Positions 35,580 to 42,830 of a DNA stretch of 64,000 nucleotides are shown here, one piece after another. The position numbers and the translations under genes were made by a program. Source of the stretch: a virus; IMG/VR virus record IMGVR_UViG_3300042473_001265, positions 62,001 through 126,000 of that record; one strand, written 5' to 3'. Every line of letters begins with the position of its first letter. The first letter of the stretch is position 1. Under the pieces are notes generated by a model, which saw only the letters and a program-made list of their open reading frames with translations, had not been told where the DNA came from and ran no database searches.

Positions 35580-36082
35580 AAGCAGTATGTGTGGTTGCGC
35601 ATCCTGACGACTGTGTGATCTTTGCTTATAGTTTTATACACAATCATCCAGAATATCATTGGACTATATGTTATGTTACCTATACTGCTACAGACCCACG
35701 AGGACAAGAGTTTGTAAATTTTTGGAACAGGCGCAATTGCGAAACTAAATTTTTAGGATATGTAGACGATTGGCATGATATAGAAAATAAACACATCAGC
35801 TTTGATGAAGGTTCGGCCCGTGCTGATATACAATCAACTATAGCAGATTATGATTTGGTATTGACTCACAATGCCCAGGGCGAGTACGGACACATTCACC
35901 ATGTGTTTGTAAATCAAGCTGTTGGCCCTCATCCCAACCTTGTGACTTTTGCAGGACCTGGGCAAGGCACAGTTAAATATACTATAGAACCGGGTGTGTA
36001 TTCTCTAAACGAGTTTCCATTGCATCGAGACATAGTTGCTGATTTTCACCCCACCATACATGTAAACGAGTATAATTTATGA
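35576..36082 (+). CDS. PIG-L family deacetylase
   Basis: 168 residues from the ATG at 35576. KAVCVVAHPDDCVIFAYSFI is the A-H-P-D-D zinc and catalytic motif; THNAQGEYGHIHHVFVNQAV supplies the H-x2-H-type third ligand. Members (LmbE, MshB) remove acetyl groups from GlcNAc conjugates. It belongs to the glycan cluster. Confidence 0.85.
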   Translation: MKAVCVVAHPDDCVIFAYSFIHNHPEYHWTICYVTYTATDPRGQEFVNFWNRRNCETKFLGYVDDWHDIENKHISFDEGSARADIQSTIADYDLVLTHNAQGEYGHIHHVFVNQAVGPHPNLVTFAGPGQGTVKYTIEPGVYSLNEFPLHRDIVADFHPTIHVNEYNL

Positions 36083-36897
36083 AAAAGAAATTAATGGTAG
36101 CAGGTTGCAGTTTCAGTGCGCCAACAAAAAGCAACGACGGTACCAGCTGGAGTGAGGTACTGGCAGCTAGACTGGGCTGGGACTTGGTCAATCTGGCCAG
36201 ACAGGGCTGTAGCAACGGCGGCATCAGAATCCAAATGGAAGAGATTCGCAAACAACAGCCGGACTTTGCCATTGTCACTCCCACATTCTGGGATCGCATG
36301 GAGATTCCAGCAAACTCAGCACCGTACGACTGGACGCAACCGCCCAGCCGTGGCGAAGGCCCACCACTGGAAAAGCATCTACAAGATCGTACACGCGGCA
36401 ATGGTTACCGGCGAGAAGACGGCCTGAAAAATGTCAACTATGGCAAAGAACCCAGCAATATGATTTGCGAAACCATCTTTACCCTGGCAGAAAATTTTGA
36501 TCATCCTTACAGAATGGCTCGCATCAGCCGAGATGCACAACGCGGCGTACAGGCCTGGATTGACAGCATCTACGACAATGCTTGGAAAAAACAACAGGAC
36601 GAATGGATCATACACGAAGGTATTTTACAAATGTATCACGATGGATTAAAGTTTCTAGTACAGCCTGTGTTGCTGTGGCCATTTGACCATGCCAATGAGC
36701 ACCAATGGCGCAATGCATTTAATAAAGTGATCCCTGATCATTACATCATGCTAGACCAAGCAGAAAGTGTACTTGCTGCTTATAGCCGCTACCCGTTTGT
36801 GGGCGAAGATCCTGGATATCACACCAGCCCTGCAGGACAGGCAGCCATAGCAGACAATTGGTATCGACGTATTACTCAAGACCATGGCATCAGTTGA
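36079..36897 (+). CDS. SGNH-hydrolase-like protein 3
   Basis: 272 residues, overlapping PIG-L by 4 nt. KLMVAGCSFSAPTKSNDGTSWSEVLAARLGWDLVNLARQGCSNGGIR has the block I G-x-S-F and block II G/N of phage SGNH-like proteins; the C-terminus YHTSPAGQAAIADNW gives the H near the end, with S-P-A-G in place of D-G-H. Function probably related to proteins 1, 2 and 4. Confidence 0.7.
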   Translation: MKKKLMVAGCSFSAPTKSNDGTSWSEVLAARLGWDLVNLARQGCSNGGIRIQMEEIRKQQPDFAIVTPTFWDRMEIPANSAPYDWTQPPSRGEGPPLEKHLQDRTRGNGYRREDGLKNVNYGKEPSNMICETIFTLAENFDHPYRMARISRDAQRGVQAWIDSIYDNAWKKQQDEWIIHEGILQMYHDGLKFLVQPVLLWPFDHANEHQWRNAFNKVIPDHYIMLDQAESVLAAYSRYPFVGEDPGYHTSPAGQAAIADNWYRRITQDHGIS

Positions 36898-37603
36898 TCA
36901 CTTGGTTGTGAATGGTTGCAGTTATATGGAAGCATATGCTGCTGGCAATGGCCATGTGGATTTGGCCGAGCGCCTAGGCATGAACACTTCGGAAAGTTTG
37001 GCCATTGGCGGCAGCGCCAACACTCGTATTATTCGCACCACACTCAAACACAGTTACCAGACAACACAGCCGACCTTTTATGTACTGGGAATGACTTTCT
37101 TAAGCCGACTGGAAATACCGATCCTGGAAAATCAGTCTGAGTTTGAAGGACGTTGGACCAATCCGCAGAATCAACAGTTTGCCAAACACTGGCAGTACGG
37201 CTGGGGTGCGGCAGAAACAGATCAATTTGTAGACATCAAATTAAAAAGTGAAATCTACAGCATACTGGATCGCACTGAGGATCTGATGTATAAAATTGTT
37301 TCCATGATTGCTGACTTGAAGCAGCGTGGACACCGTGTGCTGGTGTATCAACAGGCCGACGATGTGTATCAGCATTGCATTCATGACCCTAGGCTTGACC
37401 TGTTCAGGAAAACTACTAACATCTTGGGCGGCTATGCCTGGCTGGCCGTTGAATGGCAACACATGCAAGGTGTTCCGGCTATGAACTACGGCAATACCCC
37501 CATACACCTGGTGCCCGACACAATGAGACATCGTGAGTCCGGGCACCACCAGGTGTTGAACAGCTTTTTAATTGATTATATCAAGCAACAGCAGTTGGTG
37601 TAA
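36884..37603 (+). CDS. SGNH-hydrolase-like protein 4
   Basis: 239 residues, overlapping the previous gene by 14 nt. VDHLVVNGCSYMEAYAAGNGH, ESLAIGGSANTRIIRTTLKH and DTMRHRESGHHQVLNSFL repeat the same scheme (GCSY, GGSANTRIIRTT, S-G-H-H). The phrase N-x-R-I-x-R-T-T is shared with proteins 1 and 2. It overlaps the convergent radical SAM gene by 23 nt. Confidence 0.7.
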   Translation: MASVDHLVVNGCSYMEAYAAGNGHVDLAERLGMNTSESLAIGGSANTRIIRTTLKHSYQTTQPTFYVLGMTFLSRLEIPILENQSEFEGRWTNPQNQQFAKHWQYGWGAAETDQFVDIKLKSEIYSILDRTEDLMYKIVSMIADLKQRGHRVLVYQQADDVYQHCIHDPRLDLFRKTTNILGGYAWLAVEWQHMQGVPAMNYGNTPIHLVPDTMRHRESGHHQVLNSFLIDYIKQQQLV

Positions 37604-38603
37604 CCACGGTTCGGCCACCGCAACTGTTGACACATCCATACAGTCTGCCGGCGGCAATGCTGTCCTTTTTCCAGGTTTCTTCCACTGCATTGAACCACTC
37701 AATACAGTGTTCAAGGCTGTGCTCTAGTGCATTGTTTTCTTTGATCAAGGGCAACAACTGTTGATTGCCGGGATGATTCATTGTGGTCGGATAGAACCCC
37801 AGGAAGCAACAGGGATACACTGTTGCGTCAGCAGCAATATAAATTTCTTTTAGTCGGTTGTGCTGACAAGTGATATTCAAGGGCTGACAATCTTTATCAA
37901 TTTTTACAGTGGCAGGATCAAACCATGTGAGATGACTTTGCAACAAAGGTTTGATGTCGGGTGTGCCTGAATCATACGGTTGGCCGATGTGATGAGTAAA
38001 TTCACCTGTACGAGTAAATGCTGGGCCACGGTTGCGTCCTTCGTCAATGTTTTCAAATCTGGCAAATCCCAACTCTTTGGATAATTTTTTGCAGTCTGTT
38101 TGCTGATGACGATTATGGTCAAATGGAACAAATCTCCAGATGGCATGGCCGCCAGCACGAATAAATGCCGTGGCGTTTTCAATGACTCGATTCCAATCTG
38201 TATCCAAGCGGTATAGACTGTGTGTGTCGGCTAACCCATCCAGTGCAAATCCAATGCGAACGCCGGGTCGTGCCAACGCAGCCCACCAGTCAGGTGTACG
38301 CATACTGCCATTGGTGTTGATATAAACTGGTACTGCTAGATCTGCCAAGTAGTGTACAATTTCTTGAGCATCGCGAGCCAATCCAAAATCCCCGAGATTT
38401 CCATTGAAACTTACACCAGATGTTAGTTGCTGTAAGAAACTCACAGGAAGTATTTGTTTAATGTTGTCCAGGGTTAATTCAGTAACTGGATATCCAGAAT
38501 TAAACTCCAGACCACGATAGTTCCGCATACACATGGGACAACGAGCATTGCAACGGGTAGTTAATTCAATTTGTACTTGACGAATGTCAGAAAGTCTCAG
38601 CAT
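37581..38603 (-). CDS. Radical SAM protein with SPASM-like end
   Basis: 340 residues, the first minus-strand gene. IQVELTTRCNARCPMCMRNYRG contains C-x3-C-x2-C; VSFNGNLGDFGLARDAQEI, YINTNGSMRTPDWW and IGFALDGL are the barrel strands. A C-terminal Cys-rich part (CQPLNITCQHNR, VYPCCFLGF, YGCVNSCGG) fits an auxiliary-cluster SPASM domain. Such proteins modify peptides or act as sugar dehydratases; no substrate peptide gene is obvious nearby. The divergent start faces the RNA region. Confidence 0.8.
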   Translation of the reverse strand: MLRLSDIRQVQIELTTRCNARCPMCMRNYRGLEFNSGYPVTELTLDNIKQILPVSFLQQLTSGVSFNGNLGDFGLARDAQEIVHYLADLAVPVYINTNGSMRTPDWWAALARPGVRIGFALDGLADTHSLYRLDTDWNRVIENATAFIRAGGHAIWRFVPFDHNRHQQTDCKKLSKELGFARFENIDEGRNRGPAFTRTGEFTHHIGQPYDSGTPDIKPLLQSHLTWFDPATVKIDKDCQPLNITCQHNRLKEIYIAADATVYPCCFLGFYPTTMNHPGNQQLLPLIKENNALEHSLEHCIEWFNAVEETWKKDSIAAGRLYGCVNSCGGRTVVTPTAVA

Positions 38604-38845
38604 AAAATATTTATGGATTATAATTGTTGTTTGATATAAAAGATAAATAAATCATAATGAATACCATTCACTCACTCTTGTCCTCTTTGTGTATCTCGAA
38701 CACAGGGCTATCTGCGTCTTTGAGACTAGAACAGTTCCGGATCCCGAATGGTTGGCACAGTTAAAATAATTTAACAACCCAAACTTCAAGGACCCTGGAA
38801 CTAAAAACTCCGGGGTTTTTCATTATGCACTACAAGGAGAACTGT

Positions 38846-38893
38846 ATGACCGCAGAAGAATATTGGAAATGGTTACATGACAATGTACAATAA
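38846..38893 (+). CDS. Micro-protein of 15 residues
   Basis: ATG with a perfect AAGGAG 8 nt upstream, reading MTAEEYWKWLHDNVQ then stop. Amphipathic, with two Trp. It lies between the terminator of sRNA unit 1 and the tRNA promoter; it could be a leader peptide. Short, so only ribosome binding site quality supports it. Confidence 0.4.
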   Translation: MTAEEYWKWLHDNVQ

Positions 38894-38898
38894 AGCAG

Positions 38899-38927
38899 TT
38901 GACACAGATTGCTGACTGTGCTACAAT
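38899..38927 (+). promoter_or_regulatory. Promoter of the first tRNA operon (TTGACA-17-TACAAT)
   Basis: TTGACA at 38899, TGC-TACAAT at 38922. Transcription starts about 38934, just before the conserved leader hairpin. Confidence 0.85.
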
Positions 38928-38936
38928 AGACAATTG

Positions 38937-38959
38937 GCAACAAACGATCGAGTAGTTGC
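38937..38959 (+). promoter_or_regulatory. tRNA-operon leader hairpin (copy 1)
   Basis: GCAAC/GTTGC stem around AAACGATCGAGTA. The same loop occurs at 42760 before the Glu tRNA. A boxA-like AT-rich stretch (38966-38985) follows, as in rrn leaders. Confidence 0.65.
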
Positions 38960-39005
38960 TGTACAGTTCATTAATATAAAATTTAGATAAGTTAATACAA
39001 GCAAT

Positions 39006-39095
39006 GGAAGCGTGGCAGAGTCCGGTTTATTGCAGCAGTCTTGAAAACTGCCGGCTCGAAAGGGTCCGTGAGTTCGAATCTCACCGCTTCCACCA
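39006..39095 (+). tRNA. tRNA-Ser(TGA)
   Basis: Acceptor GGAAGCG/CGCTTCC, anticodon loop CTTGAAA, long variable arm, T-arm GTGAG-TTCGAAT-CTCAC, discriminator A, encoded CCA. Confidence 0.93.
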
Positions 39096-39104
39096 ATGCA
39101 ATTT

Positions 39105-39179
39105 GCGGCCATAGTATAACGGATAATACAGCGGTCTTCTACACCGTGAATGTGGGTTCGATTCCTGCTGGCCGCGCCA
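39105..39179 (+). tRNA. tRNA-Arg(TCT)
   Basis: Acceptor GCGGCCA/TGGCCGC, anticodon loop CTTCTAC, discriminator G, CCA encoded. Confidence 0.93.
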
Positions 39180-39184
39180 AACAT

Positions 39185-39270
39185 GCCCCCATAGACAAAT
39201 TGGTAAAGTCACTCTCCTCAAAAGGGAGTATTTTAAAAAAATCTGAGTTCGAATCTCAGTGGGGGCACCA
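39185..39270 (+). tRNA. tRNA-Leu(CAA)
   Basis: Acceptor GCCCCCA/TGGGGGC, anticodon loop CTCAAAA, A-rich long variable arm, CCA encoded. Confidence 0.92.
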
Positions 39271-39274
39271 ATGG

Positions 39275-39303
39275 TTGACAAAGATCAACAAACAAGTTAT
39301 AAT
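39275..39303 (+). promoter_or_regulatory. Internal promoter in the tRNA array (TTGACA-17-TATAAT)
   Basis: Perfect boxes at 39275 and 39298 directly before tRNA-Leu(TAA). Confidence 0.85.
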
Positions 39304-39311
39304 AGAACAAT

Positions 39312-39398
39312 GCTCTGATGGTGAAATAGGTAGACACAAGAGACTTAAAATCTCTCGCTCGCAAGGGTGTGCCGGTTCGATTCCGGCTCGGAGCACCA
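39312..39398 (+). tRNA. tRNA-Leu(TAA)
   Basis: Acceptor GCTCTGA/TCGGAGC, anticodon loop CTTAAAA, long variable arm, T-arm GCCGG-TTCGATT-CCGGC, CCA encoded. Confidence 0.93.
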
Positions 39399-39441
39399 TT
39401 TAAATAAGTCAGTTAATCAAGTTAAATTAAAGAAAGCAATC

Positions 39442-39615
39442 ATGACCCCAACAAAAACTTTTAAGTTCAGCAAGCGCAACAAAACATTGATGACCTTGCT
39501 GCCATTCAAAGATCAAACCATACGCAATGCGTTCAAGCGCATGATGGTTGATGCACAGCTATGCAGCGGTGTTGTTGTCAAAAGCAGCAAGGATCGTGGC
39601 ACAGATAGCAAGTAA
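39442..39615 (+). CDS. Small basic protein within the tRNA array
   Basis: 57 residues from the ATG at 39442 with AGAAAG upstream: MTPTKTFKFSKRNKTLMTLL.. then RNAFKRMMVDAQLCSGVVV. It has the composition of phage small proteins; I do not recognise it. It sits between two Leu tRNAs. Confidence 0.6.
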   Translation: MTPTKTFKFSKRNKTLMTLLPFKDQTIRNAFKRMMVDAQLCSGVVVKSSKDRGTDSK

Positions 39616-39623
39616 AGATATAT

Positions 39624-39700
39624 GCCCTGGTGGTGAAATTGGTAGACACAGCGGTCTTAGAAGCCGTAAGCTGAGAGTTCGAGTCTCTCCTAGGGCACCA
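39624..39700 (+). tRNA. tRNA-Leu(TAG)
   Basis: Acceptor GCCCTGG/CTAGGGC, anticodon loop CTTAGAA, CCA encoded. It completes a Leu set CAA/TAA/TAG. Confidence 0.9.
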
Positions 39701-39722
39701 AGTATATAAAAGCAATCACACT

Positions 39723-40196
39723 ATGCCAAAATGTTATCAACTGATCGGAGTGCCTGCATCGGGCAAAACCACTTGGTACCGTAACCAAGAGTGGTTGGGT
39801 GAAGATAAAAAAGATCACAAGTATGTGTCCACAGATCAGCATGTGGAAGGATATGCCAATGATCAAGGCAAAACCTACAGTGAAGTGTTTGAGGAATACA
39901 TGCCCACTGCTGTCAAACAGATGCTGATAAATGTTAACATGGCTGCGGCATATCAGTTAGATATTGTTTGGGATCAGACCAGCACCACAGTTAAAAGCCG
40001 TCGAAAGAAGTTTGTTGAGTTGCCCAACTATGAGCACATTGCTGTGGTATTTCGGACACCCGATGCACCGGAACATGCTCGCAGATTAAACAGTCGTCCG
40101 GGCAAGCACATTCCTGATGAAATAGTACAAGATATGATCATCAAATTTGAAATGCCTACCGAAGAAGAAGGGTTTGTTGAAATCTGGCATGTGTAA
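39723..40196 (+). CDS. P-loop kinase (polynucleotide-kinase-like)
   Basis: 157 residues. YQLIGVPASGKTTWYR is a Walker A; STDQHVEGYA, DQTSTTVKSRRKKF and APEHARRLNSRPGKHIPDEIV correspond to the kinase core and the lid R-x2-R of T4 PNK-like kinases. Its position inside the tRNA array suggests RNA 5'-end phosphorylation or repair, as T4 PNK does for tRNA, but nucleoside kinase activity is possible too. Confidence 0.75.
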   Translation: MPKCYQLIGVPASGKTTWYRNQEWLGEDKKDHKYVSTDQHVEGYANDQGKTYSEVFEEYMPTAVKQMLINVNMAAAYQLDIVWDQTSTTVKSRRKKFVELPNYEHIAVVFRTPDAPEHARRLNSRPGKHIPDEIVQDMIIKFEMPTEEEGFVEIWHV

Positions 40197-40203
40197 TACT
40201 GGG

Positions 40204-40689
40204 TTAGGCTCTGGATAGCATTACCAGGCTGAGAAAAAATGCCGGAATTGCAATGGCCACAAAACAAGAAAACACAAGAAATGTTTGTAATATGTCTTCT
40301 TGTGCTTTGCGATTGGCTGCTGCCATTTTTCTTTCAACTTCTGCTCGTTCTTTGTACATACGCACTCGCTCGGACTGCATTTGATCCCAGACATCTTTGT
40401 TGCCGGACCAGATCAGCATTTCTTTAAGTTCTTTTTCAGCGTCCCGCAGTGCTTTGCTGTGCATGGCAGTTTGCAAAGATCTTGAAGCAATTTCTCCATT
40501 GCTCAGCAAAGAAGTAGAATTCATCAGCTTGACATTGGCCACATAAACTTTGTCGCAATTTTGAAAAAATGAACTAAACTGTCCGTATAAGCTGTTGATG
40601 TCTTTGCCCATGGCAATGGCTTTTTTAATGCCGCCAATTGCTTGCTGTGCCGCAGTGAATGCCAGGCCAATTGTCACAGGGTCAATCAT
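40204..40689 (-). CDS. Helical protein with C-terminal membrane anchor
   Basis: 161 residues. A long charged helical region (ALRDAEKELKEMLIWSGNKDVWDQMQSERVRMYKERAEVERKMAAANRKAQ) ends in one TM segment (FLVFSCFVAIAIPAFFLSLVML). T4-like and freshwater phages carry this protein together with a small Cys-containing secreted protein, as here (40686). A spanin-like pair is conceivable but the topology is inverted, so I leave the role open. Confidence 0.6.
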   Translation of the reverse strand: MIDPVTIGLAFTAAQQAIGGIKKAIAMGKDINSLYGQFSSFFQNCDKVYVANVKLMNSTSLLSNGEIASRSLQTAMHSKALRDAEKELKEMLIWSGNKDVWDQMQSERVRMYKERAEVERKMAAANRKAQEDILQTFLVFSCFVAIAIPAFFLSLVMLSRA

Positions 40690-40880
40690 GATCGTAGAAT
40701 ATAAGGTTTAAATTGCTTTTCCCAGCGTCGACACCAAACTTCTCTATTGGGAGCTTGGCCCGACCAACTCCACAGTGTACACACCCATTGTTCATTCTTG
40801 TCTAATTTTTCCGTTGGTGGTGCCACAGCATTTAATGCTGTAGAGCCTGCCAACAACACAAACAACAAAGAATATTTCAT
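40686..40880 (-). CDS. Small secreted protein, partner of 40204
   Basis: 64 residues with a signal peptide (MKYSLLFVLLAGSTALNAVA) and two Cys (WVCTLWSW, EVWCRRWEKQFK) that may form a disulfide. Overlaps the downstream membrane protein by 4 nt. Family recalled from phages; function unknown. Confidence 0.6.
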   Translation of the reverse strand: MKYSLLFVLLAGSTALNAVAPPTEKLDKNEQWVCTLWSWSGQAPNREVWCRRWEKQFKPYILRS

Positions 40881-40926
40881 TTACTATATTTAACTATAGT
40901 ACGATATAATTACAACAGCCGTTTGA

Positions 40927-40955
40927 TTGACTGCAAAGCCACAATCTGCTATAAT
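40927..40955 (+). promoter_or_regulatory. Promoter of the metallophosphoesterase (TTGACT-17-TATAAT)
   Basis: Boxes at 40927 and 40950 with TGC before the -10. AGGAGG precedes the ATG at 40987. Confidence 0.8.
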
Positions 40956-40986
40956 ATAGGTTACAACGCAAGAAAAGGAGGGCAAG

Positions 40987-41589
40987 ATGCCTAGTGTATT
41001 TTTAGTCAGCGACACGCACTTTGGACACATGGGTGTATGCCGCTTTACCCGCAACGATGGTGTCACCAAATTACGCCCGTGGGATAGTGCTGAGGAAATG
41101 GACGAAGCCATGGTCACGGCCTGGAACAAACGAGTTAAACCCACGGACAAGGTATATCACTTGGGTGATGTGGTTATAAACCGCAAAGCATTAAAGACTC
41201 TGGCCAGATTGAACGGCGACAAGGTGTTAATCCGTGGCAACCATGATATCTTCCGTGATGAAGAGTATCGTGAATACTTTCGTGAATTACGGGCGTACCA
41301 TGTGATGAACGGCATGATCCTTAGCCACATTCCTGTACACAGTGACAGCTTGGGGCGTTTTGGCGTCAACATACACGGACATACTCACGCAAATCGTGTA
41401 CGCAAAGCCCGTGGAGTTGATGCTAGAACTGGTGAAATCTTGTACAGCGACGAGATTGATCCACGCTATCATTGTGTATGCGTGGAACAGACTGACTTTG
41501 CACCGATACTGTTTGAAGATGTGATCAAACGCATCGAAGCAGAAGGTGGGTCAGTGGGTTTTCGTAACGGCAATGGTCCTACAATGTAG
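40987..41589 (+). CDS. Calcineurin-like metallophosphoesterase
   Basis: 200 residues. All metal motifs are visible: VSDTHFGHMG, VYHLGDVVIN, IRGNHDIFRDEE, LSHIPVH and NIHGHTHANRV. It belongs to the short YfcE/phage branch; substrates include cyclic nucleotides, RNA 2',3'-phosphates or proteins. Location in the tRNA array, with the P-loop kinase, hints at RNA end processing. Strong promoter and Shine-Dalgarno. Confidence 0.9.
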   Translation: MPSVFLVSDTHFGHMGVCRFTRNDGVTKLRPWDSAEEMDEAMVTAWNKRVKPTDKVYHLGDVVINRKALKTLARLNGDKVLIRGNHDIFRDEEYREYFRELRAYHVMNGMILSHIPVHSDSLGRFGVNIHGHTHANRVRKARGVDARTGEILYSDEIDPRYHCVCVEQTDFAPILFEDVIKRIEAEGGSVGFRNGNGPTM

Positions 41590-41604
41590 GCCTGGAATTT
41601 TAAA

Positions 41605-41682
41605 GTAGCGGTGGCAGAGAGGCCCAATGCAAGGGATTGCAAATCCCTAAAACCGTGAGTTCGAATCTCACCCGCTACTCCA
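41605..41682 (+). tRNA. tRNA-Cys(GCA)
   Basis: Acceptor GTAGCGG/CCGCTAC, anticodon loop TTGCAAA, discriminator T (a Cys identity element), CCA encoded. Confidence 0.92.
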
Positions 41683-41803
41683 GTTAATTCACAGTTGAAT
41701 TTTAAAGAGTAAATAGAGTAGTCAGAGTGCAGGCTCTTTTTAAATCCTGCCTTTGTGTGGTACCGAGCAATGCTCCTGCTTGTATAAGCATCGGTACACT
41801 ATT

Positions 41804-41877
41804 GCGGGATTCGTAAAATGGTATTACCTTAGATTTCCAATCTAAAGTCGGGGGTTCGATTCCCCCATCCCGCTCCA
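41804..41877 (+). tRNA. tRNA-Gly(TCC)
   Basis: Acceptor GCGGGAT/ATCCCGC, anticodon loop TTTCCAA, discriminator T, CCA encoded. Preceded by a hairpin with GTACCGA/TCGGTAC arms (41761-41797). Confidence 0.93.
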
Positions 41878-41906
41878 GTTTTTATGTTGATCGATTTGAG
41901 AAAATT

Positions 41907-42407
41907 ATGCAAACCATTAATCTTGTAAAAGTAAAACAATTCATAGAAGCACAAGGCCCAATGACTCGCATCTATTTGGGTTGCGACAGCGAACGAATCC
42001 GAATCAACAACGAATGGTGGGCCGATTACACACTGGCCATTGTGGTGCATATCAACGGCAACAGCGGATGCAAGATATTTGGCGAAGTGTGCCGCGAGCG
42101 TGACTATGATCAAAAAACTGCACGGCCCAGCATGCGACTGATGAACGAAGTGTACAAAGTTTCTGACATGTATCATCGGCTGGGCGAAGTGCTGAACGGC
42201 CGAGAAGTGGAAGTACACTTGGACATCAATCCAGACGAACGCCACGGATCCAGCTGTGTGATTGCACAGGCCATTGGCTATATAAAAGGAACCTGCAACA
42301 TAACACCATTGGTCAAACCCGAAGCGTTTGCTGCCAGTTATGCTGCGGATCGCTTCAAAGGATTGGCCACTGCACGACATCGTGTTCGAGTCAATGAACG
42401 AGTTTAG
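41907..42407 (+). CDS. YkuK-like RNase H-fold protein
   Basis: 166 residues. MTRIYLGCDSERIRINNEWWADYTLAIVVH, GNSGCKIFGEVCRERDYD, VEVHLDINPDERHGSSCVIAQAIGYIKGT and KPEAFAASYAADRF give the D...D-x-N...S and K-x-x-x-A-S-x-A-D signature of the RNase_H_like (YkuK/DUF458) family. Presumably a metal-dependent nuclease; with the P-loop kinase and phosphoesterase it could serve RNA processing in the array. The stop codon's last base is the first base of tRNA-Ser(ACT). Confidence 0.75.
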   Translation: MQTINLVKVKQFIEAQGPMTRIYLGCDSERIRINNEWWADYTLAIVVHINGNSGCKIFGEVCRERDYDQKTARPSMRLMNEVYKVSDMYHRLGEVLNGREVEVHLDINPDERHGSSCVIAQAIGYIKGTCNITPLVKPEAFAASYAADRFKGLATARHRVRVNERV

Positions 42408-42494
42408 GAAGTGTGGCTGAGTGGCCTAAGGCAGCTGATTACTAATCAGTCATATCGCAAGGTATCGTGGGTTCGAATCCTACCACTTCCGCCA
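42407..42494 (+). tRNA. tRNA-Ser(ACT), unusual A34
   Basis: Acceptor GGAAGTG/CACTTCC, anticodon stem GCTGA/TCAGT with loop TTACTAA, serine-type variable arm, discriminator G, CCA encoded. The anticodon is ACT where GCT is expected. Overlaps the preceding stop codon by one nt. Confidence 0.85.
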
Positions 42495-42500
42495 ATGTTA

Positions 42501-42527
42501 AAAAGGCTACTTTGATAGCCTTTTTTC
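42501..42527 (+). terminator. Rho-independent terminator after tRNA-Ser
   Basis: AAAGGCTA/TAGCCTTT stem and a T-run. Confidence 0.85.
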
Positions 42528-42556
42528 TTGACTTTTAAACAAAAGGCATATATAAT
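42528..42556 (+). promoter_or_regulatory. Promoter of sRNA unit 2 (TTGACT-17-TATAAT)
   Basis: Near-consensus boxes at 42528 and 42551, immediately after a terminator. Confidence 0.85.
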
Positions 42557-42561
42557 ACACT

Positions 42562-42707
42562 ATGATTACGCAAATCACATTCACTGCTAACAACACGCCG
42601 GCCATCTATGAGATAGCCTATGAGCGTGATTGTCCCAGGGGTCTTTGCCATTGTAGTTAACAAAAGTACTACATTCACAAAGACCCGCTAACTAGGCGGG
42701 TTTTTTT
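42562..42707 (+). ncRNA. sRNA unit 2, promoter-to-terminator RNA
   Basis: Transcription should start at about 42563 and end at the CCCGC/GCGGG hairpin plus T7 (42684-42707). The RNA can also form GGGTCTTTG/CAAAGACCC with TGTAGT/ACTACA nested inside, which shares CCC with the terminator, so the two folds exclude one another, as in attenuators. An ORF of 32 codons (ATG 42562, ending CPRGLCHCS) fills the 5' half but would be leaderless; it may be a leader peptide. Confidence 0.6.
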
Positions 42708-42717
42708 ATGGCGCTGG

Positions 42718-42746
42718 TAGACACAAAATCGCATCAGTGCTATAAT
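42718..42746 (+). promoter_or_regulatory. Promoter of the main tRNA operon (TAGACA-17-TATAAT)
   Basis: Boxes at 42718 and 42741 with TGC before the -10. Confidence 0.8.
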
Positions 42747-42759
42747 ACACACATAACAG

Positions 42760-42806
42760 CAGCAAACGATCGAGTAGCTGAAGAGAATTCTTTAAAAATT
42801 TACTAA
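42760..42806 (+). promoter_or_regulatory. rrn-like leader: hairpin plus boxA
   Basis: CAGC/GCTG hairpin with loop AAACGATCGAGTA (second copy of 38937), then TTCTTTAAAAATTTA (42788-42802), very like boxA of proteobacterial rRNA leaders. Order hairpin then boxA as in rrn boxB-boxA. Suggests Nus-factor antitermination of the array. Confidence 0.65.
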
Positions 42807-42830
42807 TATTTTTTCTTGCTACGGCAAGAA

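Larger units (their letters stand above)
38604..38936 (+). ncRNA. sRNA unit 1 region: candidate small RNA with terminator
   Basis: Between the radical SAM gene and the tRNA promoter. TTGATA and CATAAT (38630s-38650s) form a weak promoter; a transcript from about 38665 would end at the hairpin GGACCCTGGAAC...TCCGGGG followed by TTTTT (38794-38820). The block AACTTCAAGGACCCTGGA recurs in unit 3 at 45829. The only frame (ATG 38657, 35 codons) starts inside the -10 box, so I favour RNA. A 15-codon frame with AAGGAG (38846-38893, MTAEEYWKWLHDNVQ) follows. Confidence 0.5.

Noticed and set aside
40204-40880. Rz/Rz1 spanin pair
   Set aside because: The membrane anchor is C-terminal and the small partner has no lipobox; a spanin call would be unsupported.
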